DNA of 64,000 nucleotides from CAIUGU01 sp963819685 (GCA_963819685.1 CAWFXI010000008.1:1-64000), one strand, 5' to 3'; counted from the stretch's first letter, positions 1 through 8,996 are shown. Made by a program: numbers and translations. Notes: generated by a model not told the origin, from the sequence alone.

Positions 1-1
1 T

Positions 2-910
2 TTGCTCCGCGCCAGAAAACTTCGCAACTTGACACTCGAAGCGCCGAGCGCGCGGGGACGGCCGCTGTTTCTGAGTGCGGCCAGCAGCCTGGTCGTCGTG
101 AACTCCCGTTTTTACGTCGTTGCGGACGACGAGCTGCATCTCGGGATGTTTCCGGTTCGCGGGCGTGCTCCCGGGCAGCTGATTCGGCTGCTCAAGGGCA
201 AGCTTCCTGCGGGCAGGAAGAAGCGCAAACGTCGCAAGCCGGATTTTGAAGCGCAGGTGCTCCTGCCTCCCTTTCCCGATCACCCGCATGGCGCATTGCT
301 GGCGATCGGTTCCGGCTCGAGGCCGAATCGGCGCAGAGGCGTGCTGCTCTCGCTCGATGTTCGCGGCAAAGTGACCGGTGCGCCAAGAAAGATCGCACTC
401 GCTACGCTCCTGTCCGCCATGGAAGCGAGGCTCGGAGAGCTCAATATCGAAGGAGCGGTGATTGCGAGCAATCGATTGATCCTGCTGCAGCGAGGTAACA
501 TTGGTGGGGCCTCCAACGCTCTGATCTCGATGGATCTGCAGAAATTCCTGCGAGCCCTTGCATCAGAAAAAGTAGCGGCTCTGCCGTTTCGCATCCAGCG
601 GATCGAGCTCGGTTCCATCAAGGATGTTCCGTGGGGTTTCACTGACGCAGCCGCGTTGCCCGACGGCAGCCTCGTCTTTACCGCTGTTGCGGAAGATACC
701 GAGGATGCCTACCAGGATGGTCCCTGCGTGGGCGCCGCAATCGGGATCCTCAGCGAAGGCAAGGTCAAATACTTCGAGTCATTGACGCCGCTCATCAAGC
801 CGGAGGGCGTCGCCGTCCATGTGCAGAACGGGCGGCTCAAGGTGTTGCTGGTCACCGATGCCGATGACGCCGGGATACCGGCGGGATTGTGGGAAGCGCA
901 GATTGACTGA
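2..910 (+). CDS. Hypothetical protein, beta-propeller-like (possibly DUF6929 family), 5' end uncertain
   Basis: The frame is open from the window edge and its first codon is TTG, so the true start may lie upstream and the gene is treated as possibly 5'-partial. About 300 residues are visible. There is no obvious signal peptide or membrane segment. A very basic patch (GRKKRKRRK) lies near residue 70. Repeated short hydrophobic strands with G/D turns (LLAIGSGSRPNRRR, GVLLSLDVRGKV, VLLVTDADDAG) suggest a beta-propeller-like fold, and the pattern reminds me of the DUF6929 group, from memory only. It ends 20 bp before the convergent monooxygenase gene. Function unknown. Confidence 0.5.
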   Translation: MLRARKLRNLTLEAPSARGRPLFLSAASSLVVVNSRFYVVADDELHLGMFPVRGRAPGQLIRLLKGKLPAGRKKRKRRKPDFEAQVLLPPFPDHPHGALLAIGSGSRPNRRRGVLLSLDVRGKVTGAPRKIALATLLSAMEARLGELNIEGAVIASNRLILLQRGNIGGASNALISMDLQKFLRALASEKVAALPFRIQRIELGSIKDVPWGFTDAAALPDGSLVFTAVAEDTEDAYQDGPCVGAAIGILSEGKVKYFESLTPLIKPEGVAVHVQNGRLKVLLVTDADDAGIPAGLWEAQID

Positions 911-930
911 AGCGCCTGCGCGACCGTCCT

Positions 931-2493
931 TCACTTCAGCAGACGATAGTCACTCAAGCGGAACCACTTGCGGGAAAGGATGAACCCGGTCACCGGTTCC
1001 GGGGAGAGACTGGTGACCTCTTCGGTCATGTTCTTCCTGTAAAAGGCGGTGCAGGTGGCGTTCTGCCAGACCGTCTTTTGCATCTTTCTTCTCATGTCGG
1101 CGACGTAGGCATCCTGAAGGTCGCGTCTGGCATCGATGGCCTTGATGCTCTTGTCCCGTTTCACGGCGCAAATGGCCTGAACGATGTAATCAGTTGCCGC
1201 CTCCATATAGGAAATCTGCGAGCTGTGTCCGGTGCCGGTGTTCGGGCCGTTCACCTTGAAATAGTTGGGGTAACCGGAAACGGTAATGCCCTTGTAGGAG
1301 ACCGCCTCCTTTTCCCATTCGCTGTTGAGGTTGCGGCCACCCAGCCCATGCACCTGGAACGTCAGCGCCTTCTTCATGTTCGAATACGCGAAATATCCCG
1401 TGGCGTAGACGATGACGTCCAGGGGGATCTCCTTGCCATCCTTGGTCCTGATGCCCTGGGGCGTGATGCATTCAATCCCGCTGATATCCACATCGACATT
1501 GTCGAGGGACAGCGCGGGGAGATAGGTATTGGTCGGTATGACCCGCCGGCAGCCCAACTCGTAGTCGGGCATCATGTGCTGCCGCAACTTGTCGTCCTTG
1601 ATGTACTTGTCCAGCTGCCTTTTCAACCTTCTCCGGTAATGGTCCTTCATGAGCCGACTGATTCCCGAGATCCCCGGGTAGCGGCGGAAGGCGATGAACC
1701 GGATGTCATAGAAAGCAAAGACGAGCAAACGGATGAGGTGCCGTATGCCCGGCAGCGTTCGAACGAAACGCTCTACGGCACCGTAATGCCGGTCCGAGCG
1801 CGGGAGAATCCACTGCGCCTTGCCCATGAACAGGGTCAACCGGGATACCTTGCCGGCAATGGCCGGAACGATCTGGGCTGCTGAACATCCCGAGCCGATC
1901 ACTCCGACACGTTTTCCTTCATAGGCGACCGAGTGATCCCAGTGCCCGGAGTGGAACATCGGTCCTTTGAAGGTTTCCGCACCTTTGATTCCGGGAATGT
2001 GCGGGTTCGCCAGCACGCCGCTGGTGTCGATCACGAAGCGGGCGCTATACCTCTCGCCTGACTCGGTCTCCACGTGCCACAGGAACTCGCGCTCGTCAAA
2101 AGCGAGCCTGGTCACCGTCTGGTTCGTACGCGCATGCTTTCGCAAGCCGAACGTCTCGATGATATGGTTCGTGTAGGCGAGCAATTCGCTTTGCGGGGCA
2201 AAGGACTTCCTGAACGGATAGGGGATGAACGAGATGCAGTAAAGACTGGTGGGAACGTCCACCTCTGCGCCGGGATAGGAGTTGGCCTGCCAGGTGCCGC
2301 CCAACTCGGAGCTTCTTTCCAGCAGGACAAAGTCGTTGCATCGCCTTTTCTGCAATCGGATGGCCGCCAGCAGCCCTGAGAACCCGGTCCCGATGATCAC
2401 GGTCTCAACATGGCGGGGCTGCATCGGGCTCCCGGCGTACGCAGATATCTCCTTTGTCGTGGATTGCTCCGCTGCGCTCATCGTCAGGCTCAT
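931..2493 (-). CDS. Flavin-containing (Baeyer-Villiger type) monooxygenase
   Basis: This 520-residue cytosolic FAD/NADPH monooxygenase would insert oxygen next to a ketone to make an ester or lactone. The FAD Rossmann motif GTGFSG is at residues 35-40. The family fingerprint FxGxxxHxxxWD is at 175-186 (F175, G177, H181, W185, D186). A second NADPH-binding Rossmann motif, GVIGSG, follows at about 197, and a late ATGY motif is present. The length fits class B Baeyer-Villiger enzymes. The start gives MSLTMSAAEQ; a second ATG four codons later could be used. The gene is divergent from a secreted metallo-hydrolase across a 224-bp gap. The substrate cannot be told from sequence; N-hydroxylating or FMO-like activity is the alternative. 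Confidence 0.88.
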   Translation of the reverse strand: MSLTMSAAEQSTTKEISAYAGSPMQPRHVETVIIGTGFSGLLAAIRLQKRRCNDFVLLERSSELGGTWQANSYPGAEVDVPTSLYCISFIPYPFRKSFAPQSELLAYTNHIIETFGLRKHARTNQTVTRLAFDEREFLWHVETESGERYSARFVIDTSGVLANPHIPGIKGAETFKGPMFHSGHWDHSVAYEGKRVGVIGSGCSAAQIVPAIAGKVSRLTLFMGKAQWILPRSDRHYGAVERFVRTLPGIRHLIRLLVFAFYDIRFIAFRRYPGISGISRLMKDHYRRRLKRQLDKYIKDDKLRQHMMPDYELGCRRVIPTNTYLPALSLDNVDVDISGIECITPQGIRTKDGKEIPLDVIVYATGYFAYSNMKKALTFQVHGLGGRNLNSEWEKEAVSYKGITVSGYPNYFKVNGPNTGTGHSSQISYMEAATDYIVQAICAVKRDKSIKAIDARRDLQDAYVADMRRKMQKTVWQNATCTAFYRKNMTEEVTSLSPEPVTGFILSRKWFRLSDYRLLK

Positions 2494-2717
2494 TCAATCC
2501 GTCGGTTGCCAAGGATCACGTCGAGACTAGTCGATAGCGCCCGTGTCGACCACCGGGGATCCACGGAGTCAGGTTTGCAAAACTGGTGTAAGCGCGTCTG
2601 GCTCTTATCGGGTGGGATGACCGCGTCTCGGCCTTCCGAGTGTGCCGGGGCTGCCATCGGAGGACCTTGTTCCGATACCATGGCGACATCTGGGGAATTC
2701 CAAACAGGGAGATTGAG

Positions 2718-3644
2718 ATGCAAATGCTTCTTCGTGTAACGAGTCTGGCTGCTTTGATCGTGCTGGGGGCTTGCTCGAAACAGGAGGAACAAGTTGCGCC
2801 GGTAGCAGCCACGCCACCTGCCATCGCGCCGATCAACGCTTCTGCCGAGGTCAAACCGTTCTCGATTGGCGAATTCCAGGCAGCGGCGATCACCGACGGT
2901 GGTATGACAGTGCCGAATGACAACAAGATCCTGGCGGTCAACGCCAGTAAAGCGGACGTCGAAGCGCTGTTGACCGCCAATGGCCTGCCGCCGGATCAGT
3001 TGAGCCTTTCCATTCAGCCGCTCCTGGTAAAGACCCCTGACAAGGTGCTGTTGTTCGATACCGGTGCCGCTGCGTTGATGGGTCCTGCGAACGGCAAGTT
3101 GCCTGCGAATCTGGCCGCTGCAGGCGTCGACCCGGCGAGCGTGACCGACATCTTCATCAGTCATGCCCACGGCGACCATGTCGGGGGCCTGGTGGCCAAC
3201 AATGCGCTCGCGTTCCCGAATGCGACCATCCACATCCAGGCCGCCGAATGGGCGTCATTCAAGAGCCAGGACCAGATGGCACCGATCGTCGCAGTCATTA
3301 CGCCGCAGGTGGTCGAGTTCGCGCCCGGCGCCGATCTCGTTCCCGGCGTCAAGGCGGTCGACATCAAGGGCCACACACCGGGACACTCGGGATATCTGAT
3401 TACCTCCGGCGACCAGTCGCTCCTGTATGTCGGTGATATGGTCCACCACAGCGTCATTTCCGTGCAGCGGCCGGACTGGACCATTGCGTTCGACAGCGAT
3501 GCGCCGACGGCGCAGGCCAGTCGCAAGGAAGTGATGGCCAGTGCCGCTGCCAGCGGACAACGCGTGTATGCCGTCCATTTCCCGTTCCCGGGCATCGGCA
3601 AATTCGAGCAACAGGGCGATCACATCGTCTGGACAGCGGAGTAA
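2718..3644 (+). CDS. Lipoprotein metallo-beta-lactamase-fold hydrolase
   Basis: A 308-residue MBL-fold enzyme. The ATG chosen has an AGGGAG ribosome site a few bases upstream and gives a clean lipoprotein signal (hydrophobic segment ending LGAC, lipidated Cys19), whereas the open frame extends further upstream without a good site. The metal motif HxHxDH is at residues 149-154. A third-histidine segment (GHTPGHSG), a metal-bridging Asp in YVGDMVHH and a final His in VHFPFPG follow, so the two-metal set looks complete. It is probably anchored in the envelope. The family includes lactonases, esterases and beta-lactamases. The divergent ester/lactone-making monooxygenase makes a lactonase or esterase role attractive, but that is inference. 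Confidence 0.87.
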   Translation: MQMLLRVTSLAALIVLGACSKQEEQVAPVAATPPAIAPINASAEVKPFSIGEFQAAAITDGGMTVPNDNKILAVNASKADVEALLTANGLPPDQLSLSIQPLLVKTPDKVLLFDTGAAALMGPANGKLPANLAAAGVDPASVTDIFISHAHGDHVGGLVANNALAFPNATIHIQAAEWASFKSQDQMAPIVAVITPQVVEFAPGADLVPGVKAVDIKGHTPGHSGYLITSGDQSLLYVGDMVHHSVISVQRPDWTIAFDSDAPTAQASRKEVMASAAASGQRVYAVHFPFPGIGKFEQQGDHIVWTAE

Positions 3645-3654
3645 TGCGGCCTCG

Positions 3655-3684
3655 GTGCCAGCCTTGTCGTGACAAGGCTGGCAC
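3655..3684. terminator. Perfect 14-bp hairpin after the MBL gene
   Basis: Two 14-base arms (3655-3668 and 3671-3684) are perfect reverse complements separated by two bases. They lie 10 bp past the MBL stop codon and well before the next gene. There is no T-run downstream, so this is either a terminator without a U-tract or a 3'-end-protecting stem. Confidence 0.5.
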
Positions 3685-3757
3685 TGTGGTTCACTCGAAG
3701 GTGCGTTTGGCAGACATTTCGGTACCTTTTTTGTTGGCCTGAGCGAGGTCGCGAAGC

Positions 3758-5044
3758 ATGATCAGACTATTCGCAGTGACTGCGTCGTTTGCGATGCTTG
3801 CGGTGGCTGAGGCAGCTGCGCCACCACCCGTGGCGTCAGGGCCCGTCGATCGTTGCACGATGAGCCGTTTCTGGAGCGATACCTACCGGCCGGCACCCGC
3901 TTTTCCCAATCAGACCCGCGCTCCGGCACCGACGAAGTCCTCTGAGTTCAAAGTGGATGTTCTGGCCGCTGGACTGGTCCATCCATGGTCACTCGCGTTC
4001 CTGCCGGACGGACGCATGCTGGTGACCGAACGTCCGGGCCGCATGCGCATCGTGTCCCGGGATGGGACGCTCTCGCCGCCGATCGAGGGCCTGCCACCGA
4101 TCAAACTGGTTGCCGGTGAGGGGCTGCACGATGTACTCCTCGATCGCGAGTTTGCGCAGAACCGGATCGTCTATTTCACCTATTTCGCTCCGCTTGCGGA
4201 TGGCGTACTCAAGGGCGAAGCGCCGGCATGGCAGGCCTGGCTTGAGCTGCCCGCCGGTGAACACGAAGCGAAGACCTATGGCTATCCACGCCTGGCAAGG
4301 GCGAGGTTGTCCGAAGACGCCACTCGACTGGAGGACGTCAAAGTCATCCTTGAAGGCGCGGACCGCCGCATCGTCCAGTTGGCCGACGGCAGTCTTCTCG
4401 TACTCGGGGCGGCGCCTGCCGGCGGGCTCCAGCCAGTCGACGACGAGCCGCAACGCCTCGGCAACACGTACGGAAAGGTTCTCCGGATCAATGCGGATGG
4501 TTCGATCCCGCAGGACAATCCCTGGGTTGGCAAGCCTGGGACAAGGCCGGAAATCTTTGCCCTCGGCCAGAGGGACCAGGAGGGTGGCGCCCTGCACCCA
4601 CGCACCGGCGAATTGTGGACAGTGGAGCACGGCCCGAGAGGAGGGGACGAACTCAATATTGTCCGCCGGGGCCGCAACTATGGATTCCCGCTCATCAGTT
4701 ACGGTCGCAATTATTCCGGTGACCCCATCTTCGAGGGCAAGACGGTGCAGGAAGGACTGGAGCAGCCGGTCTATTTCTGGACCCCTTCCATTGCGCCTTC
4801 GGGCTTGCTGTTCTACACGGGCAACCTGTTTCCGGAGTGGCGCAATTCACTGTTCGTGGGGGGACTGGGAAGCAAGCGGCTCGTGCGACTTGAACTGTCG
4901 GGTGAGCGCGTCGTGAGCGAAGAGCCCCTGCTGGTCGACCGGTGCCGCCGCATCCGCGATGTCAGGCAGGGACCCGACGACGCATTGTATGTATTGACCG
5001 AGGAACAAGACGGCGAACTGCTCCGCATCACACCCCAACGTTAA
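3758..5044 (+). CDS. Periplasmic PQQ-dependent sugar dehydrogenase (soluble aldose dehydrogenase type)
   Basis: A 428-residue protein of the glucose/sorbosone dehydrogenase beta-propeller family, related to soluble aldose sugar dehydrogenases such as E. coli YliI. A signal peptide (MIRLFAVTASFAMLAVAEAA) indicates export. Family landmarks include HPWSLAFLPDGRMLVTERPGR near residue 75, GEGLHDVLLD, FALGQRDQEGGALHP and VEHGPRGGDELN with GRNYGFP. It would oxidise an aldose at C1 and pass electrons through PQQ. The ATG lies 113 bp after the MBL gene beyond a hairpin, so independent transcription is likely. Cofactor use is inferred from the family. Confidence 0.87.
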   Translation: MIRLFAVTASFAMLAVAEAAAPPPVASGPVDRCTMSRFWSDTYRPAPAFPNQTRAPAPTKSSEFKVDVLAAGLVHPWSLAFLPDGRMLVTERPGRMRIVSRDGTLSPPIEGLPPIKLVAGEGLHDVLLDREFAQNRIVYFTYFAPLADGVLKGEAPAWQAWLELPAGEHEAKTYGYPRLARARLSEDATRLEDVKVILEGADRRIVQLADGSLLVLGAAPAGGLQPVDDEPQRLGNTYGKVLRINADGSIPQDNPWVGKPGTRPEIFALGQRDQEGGALHPRTGELWTVEHGPRGGDELNIVRRGRNYGFPLISYGRNYSGDPIFEGKTVQEGLEQPVYFWTPSIAPSGLLFYTGNLFPEWRNSLFVGGLGSKRLVRLELSGERVVSEEPLLVDRCRRIRDVRQGPDDALYVLTEEQDGELLRITPQR

Positions 5045-5142
5045 CGGCCTCTGGAGATCCCATGCGACTTCATTACATCCTTACGGACTCTGCGGATGGC
5101 GAGGTGCTTCGTCTCCGGAAGAACTGACTGAAAGGAAAAGCG

Positions 5143-5184
5143 GGGACAGGTTCGTAAATCCTTTGCAGCGCCCAGGACTGTCCC
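5143..5184. repeat. GGGACAG / CTGTCCC inverted repeat in convergent gap
   Basis: Seven-base perfect inverted arms (5143-5149 and 5178-5184) are separated by 28 bp in the gap between two convergent genes. Short GGGGACAG palindromes of this look are often seen near REP-type elements, but no transposase gene is nearby. The same GGGGACAG word occurs in the heptad hairpin before lnt. It may alternatively act as a bidirectional terminator, although it lacks T-runs. Confidence 0.35.
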
Positions 5185-5203
5185 ATTCAGGGTCTGGTTC
5201 GCG

Positions 5204-6151
5204 TTACAGCTTCTGCAGATACTCGATGCTCTTTCTGAGCGCGATTTCCGGCTGCGCCACGTTGTCCTGTTCGACGAAGAAGTGTTTCACGCCGGATTTG
5301 CGCGCCTGCTCAAGAATGGCCTTCAGGTCGAGGGAGCCTTCCCCTGCAGTGACCATATAGGGGAACAGCTCGATCCACTGCGTCGAATCGCCGCCGTCGC
5401 CCGAGAAGCGGCGACGACCCTGCATGTCCTTCACATGCATGAGGTGGTAACGCGACGGATAGCTGCGCAGGTACTGGATGGGATCGGCGCCGCCTGCGGC
5501 AGTCCAGTACAGGTCCATCTCGAAGAACACGAGCTCGGGATCAGTGCGCTCCAGCAGCAGGTTGACGGGGATCACCCCTTCCATTGGCTGCAATCCATAA
5601 CCGTGGTTGTGATAGGCAAACCGCAGGCCGACACTGCGCGCCTGCTGACCGATGCGATTGAAGGTATCCGCCATGCGCTTGTAGTCATCGAGCGTTTTGC
5701 GCTTGTCATCAGGAATCGAAGGCAGACCAACGTACGTGAAGCCAAGCACCTGCCCCGCTTCGCCGAGCTGCTTCATGTTCTTTTCAAGCGTGGCGAAATC
5801 CGTGTGCATGGCGGGCGCTGTCATACCGTGGCTGTCCAGCAGCGCCTTGAACTCAGCCCCCGACAAACCGAAGTAGCCGCTGCCGGTGAAACCCAACGAG
5901 GGTGTCACCTTCTTCCAGCGCTCGATGGATTCAGGTGCGCTGAACGTATAGGGGCCGTAAGGTTCCACTTCGCGGTAACCCATTTCCGCGAGCAGGGCGA
6001 TGGCTTTGCGGGGATCGGCCTGCAGCAGCTTCGGCAGTGAGAACAACTGGATGCCGATCCGGCGGCCGGACTCGGCTGGCAGGGCAGTACCACCGAGCGC
6101 GAGCGCCGCTGTGGTGGACGCAGTCGCAAGCAGAAAATCACGCCTGTTCAT
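5204..6151 (-). CDS. Tat-exported sugar phosphate isomerase/epimerase-like protein
   Basis: A 315-residue xylose-isomerase-like TIM-barrel protein (AP endonuclease family 2 superfamily). The N terminus MNRRDFLLATASTTAALALGG carries a twin-arginine export signal (RRDFLL), so it acts folded in the periplasm. Barrel motifs include YHNHGYGL around residue 185, FEMDLYWTAAGG and HVKDM, which supply likely metal ligands (His, Glu, Asp). It is convergent with the PQQ sugar dehydrogenase, so both may serve periplasmic carbohydrate metabolism. The exact substrate is unknown; members range from inosose dehydratases to uncharacterised glycoside-processing enzymes. Confidence 0.82.
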   Translation of the reverse strand: MNRRDFLLATASTTAALALGGTALPAESGRRIGIQLFSLPKLLQADPRKAIALLAEMGYREVEPYGPYTFSAPESIERWKKVTPSLGFTGSGYFGLSGAEFKALLDSHGMTAPAMHTDFATLEKNMKQLGEAGQVLGFTYVGLPSIPDDKRKTLDDYKRMADTFNRIGQQARSVGLRFAYHNHGYGLQPMEGVIPVNLLLERTDPELVFFEMDLYWTAAGGADPIQYLRSYPSRYHLMHVKDMQGRRRFSGDGGDSTQWIELFPYMVTAGEGSLDLKAILEQARKSGVKHFFVEQDNVAQPEIALRKSIEYLQKL

Positions 6152-6368
6152 GTCATTTCTCCCCAGCGAGACGATCGTTGTTGTGCCCGCACAAGAGCCT
6201 GGGCCACATCATATGCCGCTGCGCCGGGCATCCATAGCGATCGGCAGGTCCCGCTGGCTGCTGGCGACGACATTTATTCATGGCCCGTGGCTGATAGCAA
6301 AAGGAACTGTAACCAGATATATAGTCCCGACAAGCTGCTCAGGCGGCGATTCTTGCGTAGGTGCACTC

Positions 6369-6656
6369 ATGAACAGACATCAAGGTTGTGTGACAGTAGC
6401 GGCATTGCTGCTCTCGGCTGTTGCCGCGCAGGCGCAGGTGGGCACGTTACAAGGCGTGGTCAGCGGAGTTCCACCGGGGACGGTGCTGGCGGTTTTCAAA
6501 GGCGAAGCAAAAGTCGCGGACCTTAACGTCGAGGCGGGCGGAAAATATTCGCTGGCGCTGAACACCGGGGTCTACTCGGTGAAATGCCCGAATGGCAACG
6601 CTCAGAAAATCGCGGCGCTGAATGGTTCGGCCACAGTCAATATCAACTGTCAGTAG
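6369..6656 (+). CDS. Small secreted protein, unknown function
   Basis: A 95-residue protein with a signal peptide (MNRHQGCVTVAALLLSAVAAQAQ, cleavage after AQA likely). The mature part, about 70 residues, is beta-strand-rich: LQGVVSGVPPGTVLAVFKGEAKVADLNVEAGGKYSLALNTG in outline, resembling a mini carboxypeptidase-regulatory-like domain. Two cysteines near the C terminus (VKCPNG and INCQ) could form a disulfide. The ATG was chosen because the upstream extension has no signal. The next gene begins three bases after its stop, so the two are probably co-transcribed. No function assigned. Confidence 0.6.
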   Translation: MNRHQGCVTVAALLLSAVAAQAQVGTLQGVVSGVPPGTVLAVFKGEAKVADLNVEAGGKYSLALNTGVYSVKCPNGNAQKIAALNGSATVNINCQ

Positions 6657-6658
6657 CG

Positions 6659-7630
6659 ATGGCACAAAAAGAATCAGGTGAAGGTGAGAGCCGCGCCGAG
6701 GTAAAGACCCGGCGGGATGTCCAGTTCTGGCTCGATGTGGTGATGAAGTTGACGGTGCCGCTGGGCGCAATCGTTGCCGCTCTGCTGGCCAACCATTTCG
6801 AGCAGAACCGGGCGAACCTGCAATTGATCAACCAGCGTGAGCAGGCCGAGAGTTCGTTGCGCGCGACCATGTTCGGCCAGCTCATTGGTCCTGTTGCAGG
6901 GCCCAGGGACGCGGACAAGGACATCGATCCGATCCGCTATGCCGTCCTCGCGCAGCTGCTCACCCTCAATTTCCACGAGCACTTCGAGCTCAAGCCGCTG
7001 TTGCAGGACGCAGACGATCGTCTTGCAACGTATCGCGGATCGCTGTCTCCGGAATCAATTCTGGAGGCGCGCTCCAACCTGCATCAGGCCGCCCATCGCG
7101 TCATTCAGCGGCAGATTGCCCAGCTCTGGGAAGATCCGGTGGCGCAATGCACTCCGGCCGCCACCATGGAGACGACATTTCAGTTCGTGAGTGACGGCGA
7201 ACTGGAAGAAGCGTTCAGTCAGTCTTCGGACGTCGGAACATTTCTGGTGCCCGGCAATACCTTGAAGACATTTGTGGTCAGCTCGCCGGATTGCAGGGAC
7301 ACGCTGTCCATTGTGTTCGACAAGGCGGACTTTTCGGCCGAACGCGTGCATGTGCTCATCACACCTGCCACCGCCGCGAAACCCAGCGCGGACTATCGCT
7401 TCGATTTCGACCTGACGTCGTTCGCTTTTCCCTTCTCAGACAATGCATTGCTGCCCGATGGAAACCGGTTCGCGTTCTTCATCAGGGATGTAAGCCTGCT
7501 CGATGAGGACACCAATTCCAAGATCATGCGCGTCGGCCTGCGCTGGTTCCCGCAGAACTATTATCCACCGACCGAACGACCCACTGACTACAAGGAATTC
7601 AAACAGGCGATGGGTGGTTCCGCGAAATAG
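6659..7630 (+). CDS. Membrane-anchored hypothetical protein
   Basis: A 323-residue protein whose ATG lies just three bases after the preceding stop codon. A polar N terminus (MAQKESGEGESRAEVKTRRD) is followed by one hydrophobic segment (about residues 25-43, VVMKLTVPLGAIVAALLAN) and then a coiled-coil-prone stretch (HFEQNRANLQLINQREQAE). The remaining 250 residues are soluble and end in strand-rich sequence. This suggests a single-pass inner-membrane protein with a large domain. I recognise no family. Its coupling to a small secreted protein suggests an envelope role. Confidence 0.6.
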   Translation: MAQKESGEGESRAEVKTRRDVQFWLDVVMKLTVPLGAIVAALLANHFEQNRANLQLINQREQAESSLRATMFGQLIGPVAGPRDADKDIDPIRYAVLAQLLTLNFHEHFELKPLLQDADDRLATYRGSLSPESILEARSNLHQAAHRVIQRQIAQLWEDPVAQCTPAATMETTFQFVSDGELEEAFSQSSDVGTFLVPGNTLKTFVVSSPDCRDTLSIVFDKADFSAERVHVLITPATAAKPSADYRFDFDLTSFAFPFSDNALLPDGNRFAFFIRDVSLLDEDTNSKIMRVGLRWFPQNYYPPTERPTDYKEFKQAMGGSAK

Positions 7631-7656
7631 TGGCTGCGCGCGGTCGGGATGCCGGA

Positions 7657-7935
7657 TCAACGGGTGCCGGTCAGGCTTTCGAGCATCAGCCCTGTACCAC
7701 CCCGGGAAACATGCGCAACGATGGCCGAGCGGCGGTGAATCTTCGTGACGACGCCCAGGTTGATTGCAAACGCGAGTTGCACCGTCGTCCCTTTCTTGAG
7801 GCCGAGATTGGCGGTCTCGATGAATACCCCGTTGGCACTCAGGTTACATGCCCTGCACAATTTGCCGGGCCTGCCCGGGATGGAGACGTAAACTGCAGTG
7901 CGGGCGCGATGGCGCGTATTGAGGCGGCGTTCCAT
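7657..7935 (-). CDS. PilZ domain protein
   Basis: A 92-residue single-domain PilZ protein, expected to bind cyclic-di-GMP. The N-terminal arginine motif (RRLNTRHRAR) and the downstream NLSANGVFIE segment, matching (D/N)xSxxG, are the two ligand-binding elements. The open frame extends 77 codons further upstream, but that part is not PilZ-like and has no hydrophobic or conserved feature, so the ATG giving MERRLNTRHR is preferred. It is convergent with the hypothetical membrane protein gene. The nearby GGDEF protein could supply or sense the same second messenger. Confidence 0.75.
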   Translation of the reverse strand: MERRLNTRHRARTAVYVSIPGRPGKLCRACNLSANGVFIETANLGLKKGTTVQLAFAINLGVVTKIHRRSAIVAHVSRGGTGLMLESLTGTR

Positions 7936-8152
7936 TCTGCGGGACCCTGGCGGCTGGTTTTTCAGTCCGGGTTTGATTATGCAGTTCGCAGTTGCCCTTG
8001 CGAAGCCCTCTTTGGCATAAGCGGGCGAATAGAGAGGGAACCCGATGCCATTTCCAACTGCAATTATGTTGCGCCGCGTTGGCCGACGGTGAATCACAGC
8101 AGCTCCAGGATGACCCGTATTGAATGAGTTCAGGAACAAGGGAGACCCGGGC

Positions 8153-8989
8153 GTGGCTTTGCCCATTGGTGTCTTTGACTCAGGCGTCGGCGGACTGACT
8201 GTCCTGGACGCATTGCGCAGGCGACTGCCGCAGGAGCACTTCGTCTATCTCGGCGACACCGCCAGGTTGCCCTACGGCACCAAGAGTCGCGACTCGATCA
8301 CGCGTTATGCAATCCAGGCGGCAGAGTTGCTCGTGCAGCGCGGCATCAAGTGTCTTGTCGTTGCCTGCAATACGGCATCGGCCGTGGCACTGCCGGCCTT
8401 GCAGGATCGGTTTGCACCATTGCCCGTGCTCGGTGTGGTCGAGCCTGGCGCGGAAGCTTGTTGCCGCATATCGACCGGCGGAAGAATTGCGGTCATCGCG
8501 ACCGAGAGCACAGTCAGAGAGGGGGCATATCAGCGGGCGATCCTGCGCCGTCGTCCGGAAGCCATCGTCTCGGCGTTGGCTTGCCCGCTGTTCGTATCGC
8601 TGGCGGAAGAGGGTTGGACAGAGGGGCCGATCGCGCTCGCCGTTGCGCATCGGTATCTGGACGCTCTGCTCGTCAAGCAGCAGCCGGACACGCTGGTATT
8701 GGGCTGTACGCACTTTCCGGTGCTGGCAACGGTCCTGCAGCAGGTTGCAGGTCCGCAGGTGTCACTTGTTGATTCAGCGGCGACCACTGCTGCGGCGCTT
8801 GAAGAGCTGCTGGGCGCGGACGCGCTTCTGAATACCAGTGCGTTGCCCGGATCCCTGCAATTGCTGGCGACAGATGGCCCGGAGCGCTTTGCCCGCGTCG
8901 GCGGTATTTTCCTGCACCAGAATCTGGCAGCGGCAGATGTCCAGCTGGTGGATCTCGGCGCACCCCTTCAGGTCACTGCATCAGCCTGA
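8153..8989 (+). CDS. murI: Glutamate racemase
   Basis: A 278-residue cytosolic racemase making D-glutamate for peptidoglycan. The catalytic cysteines are in VVACNTASA (C72) and LGCTHFP (about C183), with the conserved FDSGVGG (D9) and YLGDTARLPYG segments. I chose a GTG start because GGGAG lies about nine bases upstream and the protein then begins MALPIGVFDSG, as in homologues. An in-frame TTG eleven codons earlier would add an unconserved tail. A hairpin follows the stop, separating it from the convergent HDOD-GGDEF gene. Confidence 0.93.
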   Translation: MALPIGVFDSGVGGLTVLDALRRRLPQEHFVYLGDTARLPYGTKSRDSITRYAIQAAELLVQRGIKCLVVACNTASAVALPALQDRFAPLPVLGVVEPGAEACCRISTGGRIAVIATESTVREGAYQRAILRRRPEAIVSALACPLFVSLAEEGWTEGPIALAVAHRYLDALLVKQQPDTLVLGCTHFPVLATVLQQVAGPQVSLVDSAATTAAALEELLGADALLNTSALPGSLQLLATDGPERFARVGGIFLHQNLAAADVQLVDLGAPLQVTASA

Positions 8990-8996
8990 AAGCAGA

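Noticed and set aside
5061..5127. A 21-codon open frame after the sugar dehydrogenase
   Set aside because: Has an ATG and a weak GGAG, but is too short to support without conservation data.
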